Shown here one piece after another: positions 23,963-34,355 of a stretch of DNA of 64,000 nt; position 1 is the first letter of the stretch, and every line of letters begins with the position of its first letter. This stretch comes from an uncultured Selenomonadaceae bacterium (GTDB lineage: Bacteria; Bacillota; Negativicutes; Selenomonadales; Selenomonadaceae), in the NCBI GenBank assembly GCA_902778455.1, contig CACYXR010000011.1, positions 1-64,000 of the forward strand, read 5' to 3'. The notes below the pieces were generated by a model. That model ran no database searches. It was not told where the DNA came from and saw only the letters and a list, made by a program, of their open reading frames with translations. The position numbers were made by a program, and so were the translations under genes.

Positions 23963-26900
23963 ATGTCAAGATTCTTCATAGATCGTCCGATTTTCGCCAT
24001 CGTCGTCGCACTCTTGCTGGTCATTATCGGCGCCATTGCGGGCTTTAGCCTGCCAATCGCGCAGTATCCGCAGATCTCCCCGCCGACGGTCAGCGTCCAG
24101 ACGACCTACACGGGTGCCAGCGGCAAGGTCGTCAACGACACGGTTGCCCAGGTCATCGAGCAGCAGGTCAACGGCACCCAGGGCATGGACTATATGTCCT
24201 CCACCTCGGACGACAGCGGCGCTTATACGCTGAACGTCTATTTCGAGCTCGGGACGAACGGCGACATGGACTCGGTGCTGGTGCAGAACAACGTTTCCAT
24301 CGCAACGTCCAGCCTGCCTTCCGAAGTCACTGCCTACGGCGTCACGACGAAAAAATCGTCCCAGGACATGACGCTGGTCGGCGCGGTTTCTTCGCCGAAC
24401 GGAAGCTACGACCGGAATTTCATCAAAAACTACCTCGACATTTACCTGATCGACCAGATCAAGCGCGTACACGGCGTCGGCGACGTCAACGTCTTCGCCA
24501 CCAATTACACGATGCGCGTCTGGCTGAACCCGGACAAGATTGCCGAGCTGGGAATCACGATTTCCGACGTGGTGAACGCCATCAGGGACCAGAACGTGCA
24601 GGCTCCCGGCGGCACGGTGGGCATGATGCCCGCCCCGGATACGCAGGAACGTCAGTACACGGGCATCGTGCAGGGCCGCCTCGAGACGCCGGAGGATTTC
24701 CAGCGCGTCATCGTCAAGGCCGGGGAGAGCGGTTCCTTCGTGCGTCTCGGCGACATTGCCCGCATCGCGCCCGGTCAGCTGCAGATTGCCACCGAGACCT
24801 CGACGAACGGTGAGGCTTCCGTCGGTTTTGCGGTCATGCTGACCGACGACGCCAACGCGCTGGAGACCGTCAGGGAGGTCAAGAAGGTTATCGAGTCGGC
24901 GAAGAAAGACTTCCCGCCGGACATGGCCTATACCGAGATCGTCGACAACACGAAGTTCATCACCGCATCGCTGGCGGAGGTCGTAGAGACCTTTGTCGAG
25001 GCGCTTTTGATCGTGCTTGTCGTCGTGTTCGTCTTCCTGCAGAACTGGCGCGCGACGCTGATTCCGATGCTGGCCGTGCCCGTGTCGATGGTCGCGACCT
25101 TCATTTCCTTCGTTCCTTTTGGTTTTACCATCAATACGCTGACGCTTTTCGCGATGGTGCTCGCCATCGGCCTCGTCGTCGACGACGCCATCGTCGTCGT
25201 CGAGAACGTCGAAGAGCACATGGAGAAGGACAACCTCGGTCCGAAGGAGGCGACGCAGGTCGCCATGGACGAGGTGCAGGGCGCGGTCCTCGGCACGACC
25301 TTCGTGCTGGTAGCGGTGTTCGTGCCCGTGGCGTTCCTCGGCGGCATGACGGGCGTGCTCTATAAGCAGTTCGCGCTGACCATGGCGGTTTCCGTCTGTT
25401 TCTCGACTTTGACGGCGCTGACGCTGACGCCGGCGCTTTGTGCGACATTGCTGAGACGTCATGAACCGAATGCGAAAAAGAACGGCGTCCTGGACAAATT
25501 CTTCGGCACGTTCAACGATTGGTTCGAGCGCGTGAAGAATATCTACACGGACAAGGTCTCCTGGTTCATCGCGCACGAGAAGCTGGCCGCCGTTATCCTC
25601 GCTGTGTTCCTGGGCGGTTTTTATGTAATGAACAACCTGGTTCCGACCACTTTCGTGCCGGATGAGGACCAGGGGTATTTCGTTACCTATGTGGCCATGC
25701 CGGAAGGCACCTCGCTGAACCGTACCGAGGAAACGGTGAACCGTCTGGGGGAGGAAATAAAGAAACTGACGGGCGTGGAAAGTGTCATGACCGTTTGCGG
25801 TTATGACATCACCACGTCGGCGACGAAGTCCAGTGCGGGCACGATTTTTGTCGGCCTTACGGACTGGGAGAAGCGAGAGTCCAAGGAACTGAGCGTCAAT
25901 GCCCTCATCGGCAAGATTTTCCGACTGGGTGCGGTGAACTACCCCGAGGCGTCGGTCATCGCATTCAACCCGCCGTCCCTTCCGGGTCTCGGCAACGTCG
26001 GCGGCTTCTCGCTTCAGCTTCAGGATATGTCCGGCCATACGGACGAAGAGCTGAATGCGCTCGGCCAGAAGATCGCCATGGCGGCGAACCAGCGTCCGGA
26101 GCTGCAGGGCGTCTATACCACCTTCAATATCAATTCCCCGCGCTATAACTTCGACATCGACCGTGAGAAGGTAAAGACGCTGGGCGTCAACCTTTCCGAC
26201 GTCTTTACGGCGCTGCAGGTGAATTTCGGCGGCACGTCGGTCAACGATTTCAACCGTTTCGGCCGGACCTACAAGGTCATGCTCCAGTCGGACACGACCT
26301 ACCGCAACGAGGTCGAAGCCGCGAAATTCGTTTACGTGCGGAATAATATCGGCACGATGATCCCGCTGGACGCGCTGATCAATCCGCGCGTCAATACGGG
26401 CGCGTCGATTATCTCGCGCTTCAACGCATCCCGCTGCATCACGTTCCAGGGCAATTCGGCGCCCGGCTACAGCTCCGGTCAGGCGCTGAACGCCATCGAG
26501 GAGGTCGTGCGCGAGAACGCGCCCTCGGGCTTCAATATCGACTGGTCGGGGCAGAGCCGACAGGAGAAGAAGGCCGGCAGCAAGATGAGCCAGGTGCTCA
26601 TGATGTCCCTGCTCTTCGTGTTCCTGTGCCTTGCCGCGCTCTATGAGAGCTGGAGCGTTCCGTTCTCGGTGCTGATGACGGTGCCCACGGGCGTTTTCGG
26701 TGCGTATCTCGCCGAGTTTGCCTTTAATCAGGCGAACAGTGTCTATATGCAGATCGGTCTGATCATGATCATCGGCCTTGCGGCGAAGAACGCGATCCTG
26801 ATCGTGGAGTTCGCGAAGGCGGACAAGGACAACGGCATGGATATCGTGGAGGCCGCGGTCAAGGCGGCGGGCATGCGTCTCCGTCCGATCCTGATGACGA

Positions 26901-27112
26901 GCTTCGCGTTCATCCTCGGCTGCTTGCCGCTGGCAGTAGCCACGGGCGCGGGCGCGGGCTCCAGAAACGGCATGGGCATCGCCGTCGTCGGCGGCAGCCT
27001 TTGCGCGACGGCCATCGGTATCTTCCTGATTCCTGTTTATTACATCATCGTCGAAAAGATTTCGGATGCGCTGAACAAGAAGCAGAAAGCAATGGTGGAC
27101 GACAACGTGTAA
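23963..27112 (+). CDS. RND multidrug efflux pump, HAE1 family (AcrB-like)
   Basis: 1,049 aa, full family length. MSRFFIDRPIFAIVVALLLVIIG opens the protein; the TM4 proton-relay segment has GLVVDDAIVVVENVEEHM (two Asp), and the C-half has the matching Lys region (GLAAKNAILIVEFA). Large periplasmic porter/docking loops sit at about 40-330 and 560-860. It takes up drugs, bile acids or solvents from the periplasm and outer leaflet and expels them with proton motive force. No TolC-like gene follows in this operon, so the outer channel must come from elsewhere. Confidence 0.95.
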   Translation: MSRFFIDRPIFAIVVALLLVIIGAIAGFSLPIAQYPQISPPTVSVQTTYTGASGKVVNDTVAQVIEQQVNGTQGMDYMSSTSDDSGAYTLNVYFELGTNGDMDSVLVQNNVSIATSSLPSEVTAYGVTTKKSSQDMTLVGAVSSPNGSYDRNFIKNYLDIYLIDQIKRVHGVGDVNVFATNYTMRVWLNPDKIAELGITISDVVNAIRDQNVQAPGGTVGMMPAPDTQERQYTGIVQGRLETPEDFQRVIVKAGESGSFVRLGDIARIAPGQLQIATETSTNGEASVGFAVMLTDDANALETVREVKKVIESAKKDFPPDMAYTEIVDNTKFITASLAEVVETFVEALLIVLVVVFVFLQNWRATLIPMLAVPVSMVATFISFVPFGFTINTLTLFAMVLAIGLVVDDAIVVVENVEEHMEKDNLGPKEATQVAMDEVQGAVLGTTFVLVAVFVPVAFLGGMTGVLYKQFALTMAVSVCFSTLTALTLTPALCATLLRRHEPNAKKNGVLDKFFGTFNDWFERVKNIYTDKVSWFIAHEKLAAVILAVFLGGFYVMNNLVPTTFVPDEDQGYFVTYVAMPEGTSLNRTEETVNRLGEEIKKLTGVESVMTVCGYDITTSATKSSAGTIFVGLTDWEKRESKELSVNALIGKIFRLGAVNYPEASVIAFNPPSLPGLGNVGGFSLQLQDMSGHTDEELNALGQKIAMAANQRPELQGVYTTFNINSPRYNFDIDREKVKTLGVNLSDVFTALQVNFGGTSVNDFNRFGRTYKVMLQSDTTYRNEVEAAKFVYVRNNIGTMIPLDALINPRVNTGASIISRFNASRCITFQGNSAPGYSSGQALNAIEEVVRENAPSGFNIDWSGQSRQEKKAGSKMSQVLMMSLLFVFLCLAALYESWSVPFSVLMTVPTGVFGAYLAEFAFNQANSVYMQIGLIMIIGLAAKNAILIVEFAKADKDNGMDIVEAAVKAAGMRLRPILMTSFAFILGCLPLAVATGAGAGSRNGMGIAVVGGSLCATAIGIFLIPVYYIIVEKISDALNKKQKAMVDDNV

Positions 27113-27128
27113 AATCGAAACCAAATAA

Positions 27129-27170
27129 AAATGGCTCCGGTTGGGAAATCCCGATCGGAGCCATTTTTGC
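27129..27170 (+). terminator. Terminator of the RND operon
   Basis: AAAAATGGCTCCG / CGGAGCCATTTTT stem (27129-27168). The minus-strand AAA gene stop lies close by, so it may serve both strands. Confidence 0.85.
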
Positions 27171-27175
27171 GGTCA

Positions 27176-28624
27176 TCATGAGCTTTCTTGAAAGGCTGTC
27201 TGCTCCGCGTGTCCTAAAAGGTACAGGAATGCGAAGGCGGGGATTCGGAGCAGGGGGGCGCCGGACGGCGCTTTTTGGACGCCGAAATCCTCTGCGCGTC
27301 TCGTAATGATAAAAGAGGCGGCTGCCGAGTCCGCGAGCTTGCTGATTGCATCCCGATCCGATACTGCCGCCTGTTCCCGGTATTTCACTTCAATCAATAA
27401 GGGGCGGATGCGCGGATACTCCACGACAATATCGATTTCATGGCCTTTGCCGCCGTCTCGGAAATATCCGATGGACGCAGCCTCGCGGTAATAGAAGGCA
27501 GCGACATGCTTGTAGACGGAGGTTTCCACGATTTTTCCCAGTTCTGCCGGATTGCTCATCAAAGACTCGTCCATCAACACTGCGTTCCGTATCGCGGCGT
27601 CGGCGATATACACCTTGGCGCGCGCCTTCAGAATGCGTTTGCCCGCGAGCTGTACCGGCCAGCTCCGGTAGATCAGGTTCGCGCTTTCCATATATTGGAT
27701 ATAATTTTCCACGGTCTGACGCGATACACCGTTCAGTTCTTTCGCAATGGCGTCAATGGAGACGATATCGGAAGACACAGTGCAGAGATAAAGGAAAATG
27801 CGCTCCAGCTCCGTCGCGTTCCGGATGTTGTACAGCGACGGCAAATCGCGCTTCAGCACCTTGTCCACTACATCCTCGCGCATCAGACGCTGCGCTGTCA
27901 TATCGTCGTTTGCCAATGCCAGCTCGGGGAAGCCTCCAATCCGCAGGTAGCGCATAAAATGATTTTGCACTGCGGAGAGCTGCAACATGATTTTCGTGCG
28001 TTCCTTTGCCGTCATCTCGGGAAGAGTCGACGCCTTGACGTTTGGCGCGAGATTAGGACGAGGCGTTCCGACCAACGCGCAGTATTCGTAAAAGGACAGC
28101 GTGGGAACCGGGAGCACGGACCAACGCCCGACGCCGCTTTCCCGATTACCGTGCATGAGGACGGGACTTGCTGAACCGGTTGCCACAACTTTCGTTTCCG
28201 GCTGCGTGTCATAAATGGTTTTCAGCCACTGATCCCAATCCGGCGCATACTGCACTTCGTCGAAAAAATAATAGGCGTCTTGCCCGGTATGGATGTTTTC
28301 ATGGTAGCACGAAAGGATGTATTCGATGCCGCCGAGCTTCAGCATTGGATGATCGAGGGACACGTAAAGGATTTGCTCTGCCTTTGTTCCTTCCTTGAGC
28401 AATGATTCGATGATTTGCTGTTGGATGGTCGTCTTGCCTACGCGTCGAACCCCGGTCAGGACAATAGTGCGGCGCAGGTCTGTCTTCCCCAACAGCTTCA
28501 TCGTTTCAAAAAAAGCGAGCCGACGGTACGGTTTTGTCATTGCTGAAGGGAAAACGCCGGATTTCCACCATGGATTAAAAGAAGATAACACCTTCATAAT
28601 ATTGTCCGTATTGATAATTGACAT
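27176..28624 (-). CDS. AAA-family ATPase with DUF4143 domain
   Basis: 482 aa. Walker A is GVRRVGKTT (about residue 58) and Walker B is YYFFDEVQ (about 120), followed by the arginine/sensor region ATGSASPVL. The C-terminal half is the DUF4143 domain, with the ending ...EIDIVVEYPRIRPLLIEVKY, which resembles a PD-(D/E)xK nuclease-like core (E, D, E-V-K). The role of this widespread family is not established; nucleic-acid or defence functions have been suggested. Start follows AAGGAGG by 8 bases. A 17-bp inverted repeat lies upstream (28680-28735). Confidence 0.9.
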   Translation of the reverse strand: MSIINTDNIMKVLSSFNPWWKSGVFPSAMTKPYRRLAFFETMKLLGKTDLRRTIVLTGVRRVGKTTIQQQIIESLLKEGTKAEQILYVSLDHPMLKLGGIEYILSCYHENIHTGQDAYYFFDEVQYAPDWDQWLKTIYDTQPETKVVATGSASPVLMHGNRESGVGRWSVLPVPTLSFYEYCALVGTPRPNLAPNVKASTLPEMTAKERTKIMLQLSAVQNHFMRYLRIGGFPELALANDDMTAQRLMREDVVDKVLKRDLPSLYNIRNATELERIFLYLCTVSSDIVSIDAIAKELNGVSRQTVENYIQYMESANLIYRSWPVQLAGKRILKARAKVYIADAAIRNAVLMDESLMSNPAELGKIVETSVYKHVAAFYYREAASIGYFRDGGKGHEIDIVVEYPRIRPLLIEVKYREQAAVSDRDAISKLADSAAASFIITRRAEDFGVQKAPSGAPLLRIPAFAFLYLLGHAEQTAFQESS

Positions 28625-28679
28625 AGCATAATCCTCCTTGCCCCAAGAATATCATGGATTTTCGCACTTGTAAAGCCAA

Positions 28680-28735
28680 AATGCAATATATAGATTACAT
28701 TTTTTAACATAAAAGTGCAATCTATATATTGCATT
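28680..28735. promoter_or_regulatory. Long inverted repeat upstream of the AAA gene
   Basis: Perfect 17-bp arms AATGCAATATATAGATT (28680-28696) and AATCTATATATTGCATT (28719-28735), 22 bases apart, very AT-rich. It lies 56 bases upstream of the AAA ATPase start, so it is probably an operator or promoter region for that gene. From 28740 to 28862 I see no gene or other signal. Confidence 0.6.
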
Positions 28736-28862
28736 TCATATTATTTTCATCGGCCCCTCGTCCTGCAAAGGATTTCAACCTTCCTGCTTTTGCCGTTCAT
28801 GGATGGGGGTGATTTTGCGGCAAAATTACAAGCTTTTTTATCCGATAAGGGAGTTTCGATAA

Positions 28863-28891
28863 TTGACAAACTCCCGCGTCCGTTTTAATAT
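28863..28891 (+). promoter_or_regulatory. Sigma-A promoter of mbl (TTGACA-N17-TAATAT)
   Basis: Consensus -35 at 28863-28868 and -10 TAATAT at 28886-28891, 17-base spacer, about 50 bases before the mbl ATG. Confidence 0.75.
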
Positions 28892-28896
28892 TATAA

Positions 28897-29967
<1,071 letters not shown>

Positions 29968-29968
29968 G

Positions 29969-30079
29969 CCTTCCCCTCTGGGGAAGGTGGCAGCCGCAGG
30001 CTGACGGATGAGGTTTTTGGGCGTTTCTGGAAACCTCACCCACCGCTGACGCGGTCCCCCCTCCCCAGAGGGGAGGGCA
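29969..30079. repeat. REP-like palindromic element, copy 1
   Basis: Starts CCTTCCCCTCTGGGGAAGG then GTGGCAGCCGCAGGCTGACGGATGAGGT and ends ACCTCACCCACCGCTGACGCGGT...CTCCCCAGAGGGGAGGG (first 19 bases and key blocks only). The two halves are imperfect complements that fold into a long hairpin. It sits between mbl and flgF. A second, closely matching copy is at 47813-47940. Confidence 0.8.
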
Positions 30080-30102
30080 ATATGAGATTGAGGTGAAGAA
30101 AT

Positions 30103-30906
30103 ATGTGGCGCGGACTTTATACCGGGGCAGCGGGCATGATGACGCAGCAGAACCGCACGTCGGTCATTGCGAACAATCTGGCGAATGTGAATACGACGGG
30201 CTATAAGCGCGACCGGGCGTTGGATGCGGAGTTTCATCCGATGCTGATCCGGCGCATCAATGACGATATGCCGATCAAGGTAACGGATTTCAAGGGGTTT
30301 TCCCTCGACCGCCGTCCACCGGCTGTGGGAACGCTGGGACTGGGCGCGTACACCTCGGAGATTGCGGTGGATCATGCGCCGGGGGCTTTCATGACGACGG
30401 GCAATCCGCTCGATCTTGCCATCAGCGGCAACGGCTTTTTCGTCATTGATACGCCGCAGGGACTCCGCTATACGCGGAACGGGAATTTTTACCGGACGCC
30501 GACCGGCGACCTTGTGACGTCGGACGGACAGGCGGTGCTTTCCCGACAGGGCCGTCCCATCAATATCCCTGAAAATGCGACGCGCATTGTTGTGACTCCG
30601 CAGGGAGACATTTTCGCCGACGGCGCGCAGGTGGCTACGCTGGGCTTTGTCGAGTTCGGCGAAGCCGCGGATCATCGTGCGATGCTGAAGCAGGGAAACA
30701 GCCTCTTTTATCCGCAGGAGGGCGCGGAGGCGCAGCCGGCGACGGGCACGATTGAGCAGGGCGTCCTGGAGCGGTCGAACGCAAACGTCGTCAGCGAGAT
30801 GGTGGATTTGATCGACAACTATCGCATTTATGAGGCGAATTCCAAGGCGGTCACGACGCAGGACACTATGCTCGATCATTCCGTGAACGAGGTCGGACGG
30901 CTTTAA
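30103..30906 (+). CDS. flgF: Flagellar proximal rod protein FlgF
   Basis: 267 aa. The N-terminal rod/hook signature is MWRGLYTGAAGMMTQQ, then NLANVNTTGYKRD; the core has LDLAISGNGFFVI and the C-terminus NVVSEMVDLIDNYRIYEANSK. The C-terminal helix pairs with the N-terminal helix in the rod tube. Corresponds to flhO of Bacillus. Start follows GAGGTGAAG. It forms the rod between the inner membrane and the P/L rings together with flgG. Confidence 0.9.
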   Translation: MWRGLYTGAAGMMTQQNRTSVIANNLANVNTTGYKRDRALDAEFHPMLIRRINDDMPIKVTDFKGFSLDRRPPAVGTLGLGAYTSEIAVDHAPGAFMTTGNPLDLAISGNGFFVIDTPQGLRYTRNGNFYRTPTGDLVTSDGQAVLSRQGRPINIPENATRIVVTPQGDIFADGAQVATLGFVEFGEAADHRAMLKQGNSLFYPQEGAEAQPATGTIEQGVLERSNANVVSEMVDLIDNYRIYEANSKAVTTQDTMLDHSVNEVGRL

Positions 30907-30943
30907 TCAGGAAGGATTTTAGCCCTAATTTTTGCCGGGGCCT

Positions 30944-30970
30944 TAAGTTTTTCAGATGATTTTCCGATAT
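30944..30970 (+). promoter_or_regulatory. Candidate sigma-28 (FliA/SigD) promoter
   Basis: TAAGTTTT (30944-30951), 11 bases, TCCGATAT (30963-30970). This matches the flagellar sigma-28 consensus TAAAGTTT-N11-GCCGATAA/T closely. It lies 60 bases before flgG and would let flgG to flgJ be transcribed as late flagellar genes. Confidence 0.6.
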
Positions 30971-31030
30971 ATAGGACAGAGATAAGTTTGACCATTTTTA
31001 CTATTTTATCACGTTAGGAGCGGATGTATT

Positions 31031-31819
31031 ATGATGCGAGCCCTTTGGTCTGCGGCATCAGGGATGAAGACGCAACAAGACAACATGGACGTGGTGGCGC
31101 ATAACCTCGCGAACGTCAATACGTTTGGCGCGAAGAAGGTGCGCGCGGAGTTTCATGATTTGCTGTATCAAACCCTTCGTCCTGCGGGCGCGGAAAGCGG
31201 CGCGGATTCCCAGTATCCGACCGGGCTCCAGATCGGCCTCGGCGACCGTCTCGCGGCGACCCAGCGCATTTTCACGCAGGGCAATTTGCAGTCCACGGGG
31301 CATCCGCTGGATGTGGCAATCGAGGGCGACGGTTTTTTCCGCGTCGAGATGCCTGACGGCACGATCGCGTATACGCGCGACGGTTCGTTCAAGCGCGACT
31401 CGAACAATCGCCTGGTGACGACCGACGGTTATCCGTTGGCCGACAATATCACGTTTGATGAACAGGTGCCGAACGACGGAATCACGATCTCGAGCGACGG
31501 ACGAGTTTCGCAGATTATCAATAATGTGCAGGAACAGGTGGGGCAGATCACGATTACGCGGTTTGTCAATCCCGCCGGACTGATTTCCCGCGGGCACAAT
31601 CTCTTTTACGAGTCCGACGCGTCGGGCGGCCCGGTGGAGGGCAATCCCGGCGAGGAAGGGCGCGGGACGCTGGTGCAGTCGGTTATCGAAATGTCGAATG
31701 TGCAGGTCGTCGAGGAAATGGTCAATATGATCGTTGCGCAGCGCGCTTATGAGTCGGACGCGAAGGCAATCACGACGTCGGATTCGATGCTTGAGATTGC
31801 CAACGGTTTGAAGCGGTAA
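31031..31819 (+). CDS. flgG: Flagellar distal rod protein FlgG
   Basis: 262 aa. [36 protein letters not shown] is the FlgG N-terminal signature (quoted in part: [12 protein letters not shown]); the core has [18 protein letters not shown] and the end [19 protein letters not shown], the FlgG form of the C-terminal helix. It builds the distal rod that passes through the P- and L-rings. Start follows TTAGGAG. flgA begins one base after its stop. Confidence 0.95.
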   Translation: MMRALWSAASGMKTQQDNMDVVAHNLANVNTFGAKKVRAEFHDLLYQTLRPAGAESGADSQYPTGLQIGLGDRLAATQRIFTQGNLQSTGHPLDVAIEGDGFFRVEMPDGTIAYTRDGSFKRDSNNRLVTTDGYPLADNITFDEQVPNDGITISSDGRVSQIINNVQEQVGQITITRFVNPAGLISRGHNLFYESDASGGPVEGNPGEEGRGTLVQSVIEMSNVQVVEEMVNMIVAQRAYESDAKAITTSDSMLEIANGLKR

Positions 31820-31820
31820 G

Positions 31821-32564
31821 ATGCGTCGGCTGTGCGTCCTTTTCGCGGCGTTTTTCCTTTGGGCGGCGGCATCCGTTGCCTGCGCTTACGGCAAGACGGC
31901 AGCGGATATTTATCCGCAGGAGATTTCCCTCGAGGAAATGCAGCGGCAGGCAATCGCTTTTATCGACGAGGCCATGCAAAAGGCCGGCGATACCCGCCGC
32001 TATACGGTGGAAAAGGCGTCCATGCCGCGCATTGTGCGCGCGCCGGAAGGGGACGTCACTTTCGTACCGTCGCTTCCCTATGGGGTGCGCTTTTGGGGGA
32101 ATACTGCGGTCTATATGGACGTGCTGGTGGACGGCGCACCGTTCCGCACGATCAAATGCCAGTTCAGGGTGCATGTGTTTGACCGTATCGCGGTGGCGGC
32201 GCGTCCGATTATGGCGGGACAGCTGCTGACGGAGGGGGATTTCCGGTTCGAGGAGCAGGAAGTCGGCTCTCGGGCAAAGTTGTTCCTGACCGAGACGGAC
32301 GAGATTGTCGGCAAGACGCTTTCGCGTTCGCTGGGCATCGGGGCGCCGCTTATTCGGACATTGCTGAAGACCCCGGATATTTTGAAAGCGGGGGCTCCCG
32401 TGACATTGATCTCGCGGGTGAACGGCGTCGAGGTTAAGATTGACGGCGTCGCATTGGAGGCGGGGCATGCGGGCGAGATTATCCGCGTGCGAAACACGAC
32501 TTCGCGGAAGGTGCTTCGGGGACGGATCTTGGACGAGGCTACGGTGGAAATCGTACACAGTTGA
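31821..32564 (+). CDS. flgA: Flagellar P-ring assembly chaperone FlgA
   Basis: 247 aa with a signal peptide (MRRLCVLFAAFF...ACAYG). The C-terminal SAF-like domain is visible: VAARPIMAGQLLTEGDFRFEE, then IRTLLKTPDILKAGAPVTLISRVNGVEV. FlgA is a periplasmic chaperone that helps FlgI form the P-ring; flgI is two genes downstream. The spacing to flgG is one base, so translation is probably coupled. Confidence 0.9.
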   Translation: MRRLCVLFAAFFLWAAASVACAYGKTAADIYPQEISLEEMQRQAIAFIDEAMQKAGDTRRYTVEKASMPRIVRAPEGDVTFVPSLPYGVRFWGNTAVYMDVLVDGAPFRTIKCQFRVHVFDRIAVAARPIMAGQLLTEGDFRFEEQEVGSRAKLFLTETDEIVGKTLSRSLGIGAPLIRTLLKTPDILKAGAPVTLISRVNGVEVKIDGVALEAGHAGEIIRVRNTTSRKVLRGRILDEATVEIVHS

Positions 32565-32584
32565 CGGAAAGGACGAGGAAAGGT

Positions 32585-33196
32585 ATGAAAAAACAAGGGC
32601 GGTTTTGGGTGGCCGCGGGGCTTTCGGCGTTGCTGCTGGCATCGCCGCTTTCCGTGTCGGCGCAGTCCCTTTGGTCGAACAGCGACGGGCATGGCGGAAT
32701 CGATTATTTTTCCGACAGCAAGGCAAAGAACGTCGGCGATATTTTGACCATTGTCATCAGTGAATCGGCGTCGACTTCCGCGACGAAATCCGGCAGTAAT
32801 TCCAAGTCTGGCAATGTCTCCGTGGGGGCGGGGCTCGGCGTCTTTGATTTTCTGAATGCTCTTCGCCTTCCGGCGTCCATGAGCGGCTCGGACAGCTGGA
32901 AAGCGGACGGCTCGGCGTCCAGCACGAACCGCGCAAACGGCCGTGTGACGGTTACGGTGGTCGATGTGGAGCCCAACGGCAATATGGTCGTCGAGGGAAC
33001 ACAGTCCATCTGGCAGAACAAGAACGAGCACAAGATTACGCTGCGGGGCGTCGTGCGCCGCGACGATGTGACTGCGAACAATACCGTTTCTTCGTCGCAG
33101 GTGGCGGACGCGACCATCCGCTTCGACGGCAAGGGCCCGTTGAACTCGAAGCAGCGGCAGGGCATCCTGACGCAGATATTCAATATCCTGTTCTGA
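32585..33196 (+). CDS. flgH: Flagellar L-ring protein FlgH, without lipobox
   Basis: 203 aa. The FlgH core is clear: NVGDILTIVISESASTSATKSGS and DVEPNGNMVVEGTQSI, ending LNSKQRQGILTQIFNILF. It forms the outer-membrane L-ring. The signal peptide MKKQGRFWV...SVSAQS has no cysteine, and I see none in the mature protein, so it is not a lipoprotein, unlike enterobacterial FlgH. ATG 32585 is preferred to 32561 because AGGAAAGG precedes it and it begins the signal peptide. Confidence 0.9.
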   Translation: MKKQGRFWVAAGLSALLLASPLSVSAQSLWSNSDGHGGIDYFSDSKAKNVGDILTIVISESASTSATKSGSNSKSGNVSVGAGLGVFDFLNALRLPASMSGSDSWKADGSASSTNRANGRVTVTVVDVEPNGNMVVEGTQSIWQNKNEHKITLRGVVRRDDVTANNTVSSSQVADATIRFDGKGPLNSKQRQGILTQIFNILF

Positions 33197-33217
33197 TTTG
33201 AAATTGGAGGAATTGGG

Positions 33218-34333
33218 ATGTCTATGAAAAAATGGATCGCGCTTTTTGCGGCGGTCCTTTGCATTGCCGTTTCGGGGCTTGCCTTCGCGGAGTCCCCGGT
33301 CACGCGCATCAAGGATATCGCGAAGGTGCAGGGCGTGCGGGCCAACCAGCTCGTCGGCTACGGGCTCGTCATGGGCCTCAACGGGACCGGCGACTCGAAC
33401 AAGACGCTGGAAGTGCTGCAGTCTGTGACGAATATGCTCCGGCGATTCGGCGTGACAATCGATGCGGCTTCGCTGAAAACGAAGAATGTGGCGGCGGTGA
33501 CGGTGACCGCGACACTCCCGCCTTTCGTGCGCGAGGGCGACACGATCGACGTGACTGTTTCGTCCATGGGTGACGCGAAGAGCATCCAGGGCGGCACTTT
33601 GGTGCAGACGCCGCTTTTAGCGGGTAACGGAGAGGTCTACGCGGTGGCGCAGGGCGCTGTCTCAACGGGCGGCTTTACGGCGGGCACCGGCGGCGGCAAC
33701 ACGCGGCAGAAGAATTTCCCGACGGTGGGCTTGACGCCGAACGGCGCTATCGTTGAGCGCACGGTGGAAGAAGATCTCGGCAAGGACGGCACGATTTCCC
33801 TGTCGTTGGCGAAACCTGATTTCACGACGGCTGCGCGGATTGCCCAGACCATCAATATGCGTTACGCGGGCGTCGCTACGGCGGCCAATCCGGGGCGTGT
33901 GGATATCACTATTCCGCCGCATTTCCGCAACAACCTCGTCAGTTTTGTTGCGGGCATCGAGGAGCTTCCGATTATGCCGGACAATATCGCGAAAGTTGTA
34001 GTCAACGAGCGTACCGGAACCATCGTCATGGGCGGCGACGTTTCGGTGGACAGTATCGCGATTGCGCAGGGCGGCATTTCCATCAGCATCGAGAAAGAAG
34101 ACGATGTGAGCCAGCCGACGCCGTTCAGCGTGGGCAGTACCGTCGTGACGAAGAACGCAAGCGTCGACGTCAACGAGGAACGTGCGAACACCATCGTGCT
34201 CGACGCGACGGCGAATGTAAGCGATATCGTGGGCGCATTGAACAGCGTGGGCGCGACGCCGCGCGATATCATCTCCATCCTGCAGGCGATCAAGGCTGCG
34301 GGCGCGCTCCATGCGGAGCTGGAGATTATCTAA
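33218..34333 (+). CDS. flgI: Flagellar P-ring protein FlgI
   Basis: 371 aa, normal for the family. Signal peptide MSMKKWIALFAA...GLAFAE is followed by the FlgI opening VTRIKDIAKVQGVRANQLVGYGLVMGLNGTGD (quoted in part: GYGLVMGLNGTGD) and the ending NSVGATPRDIISILQAIKAAGALHAELEI. It polymerises around the rod in the peptidoglycan layer. GGAGG lies 7 bases before the ATG. Confidence 0.95.
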   Translation: MSMKKWIALFAAVLCIAVSGLAFAESPVTRIKDIAKVQGVRANQLVGYGLVMGLNGTGDSNKTLEVLQSVTNMLRRFGVTIDAASLKTKNVAAVTVTATLPPFVREGDTIDVTVSSMGDAKSIQGGTLVQTPLLAGNGEVYAVAQGAVSTGGFTAGTGGGNTRQKNFPTVGLTPNGAIVERTVEEDLGKDGTISLSLAKPDFTTAARIAQTINMRYAGVATAANPGRVDITIPPHFRNNLVSFVAGIEELPIMPDNIAKVVVNERTGTIVMGGDVSVDSIAIAQGGISISIEKEDDVSQPTPFSVGSTVVTKNASVDVNEERANTIVLDATANVSDIVGALNSVGATPRDIISILQAIKAAGALHAELEII

Positions 34334-34355
34334 AACATAAAGGCGGAGGCTTGTC

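Noticed and set aside
23966-27124. A very long open reading frame (about 1,050 codons) on the minus strand opposite the RND pump
   Set aside because: It is the shadow of the GC-rich pump gene. It is rich in His, Arg and Asp with no membrane or domain pattern, and no ribosome-binding site or promoter supports it.
23963-27170. An outer-membrane channel gene (TolC/OprM) for the RND pump
   Set aside because: The operon ends at the pump with a terminator; no third gene follows.
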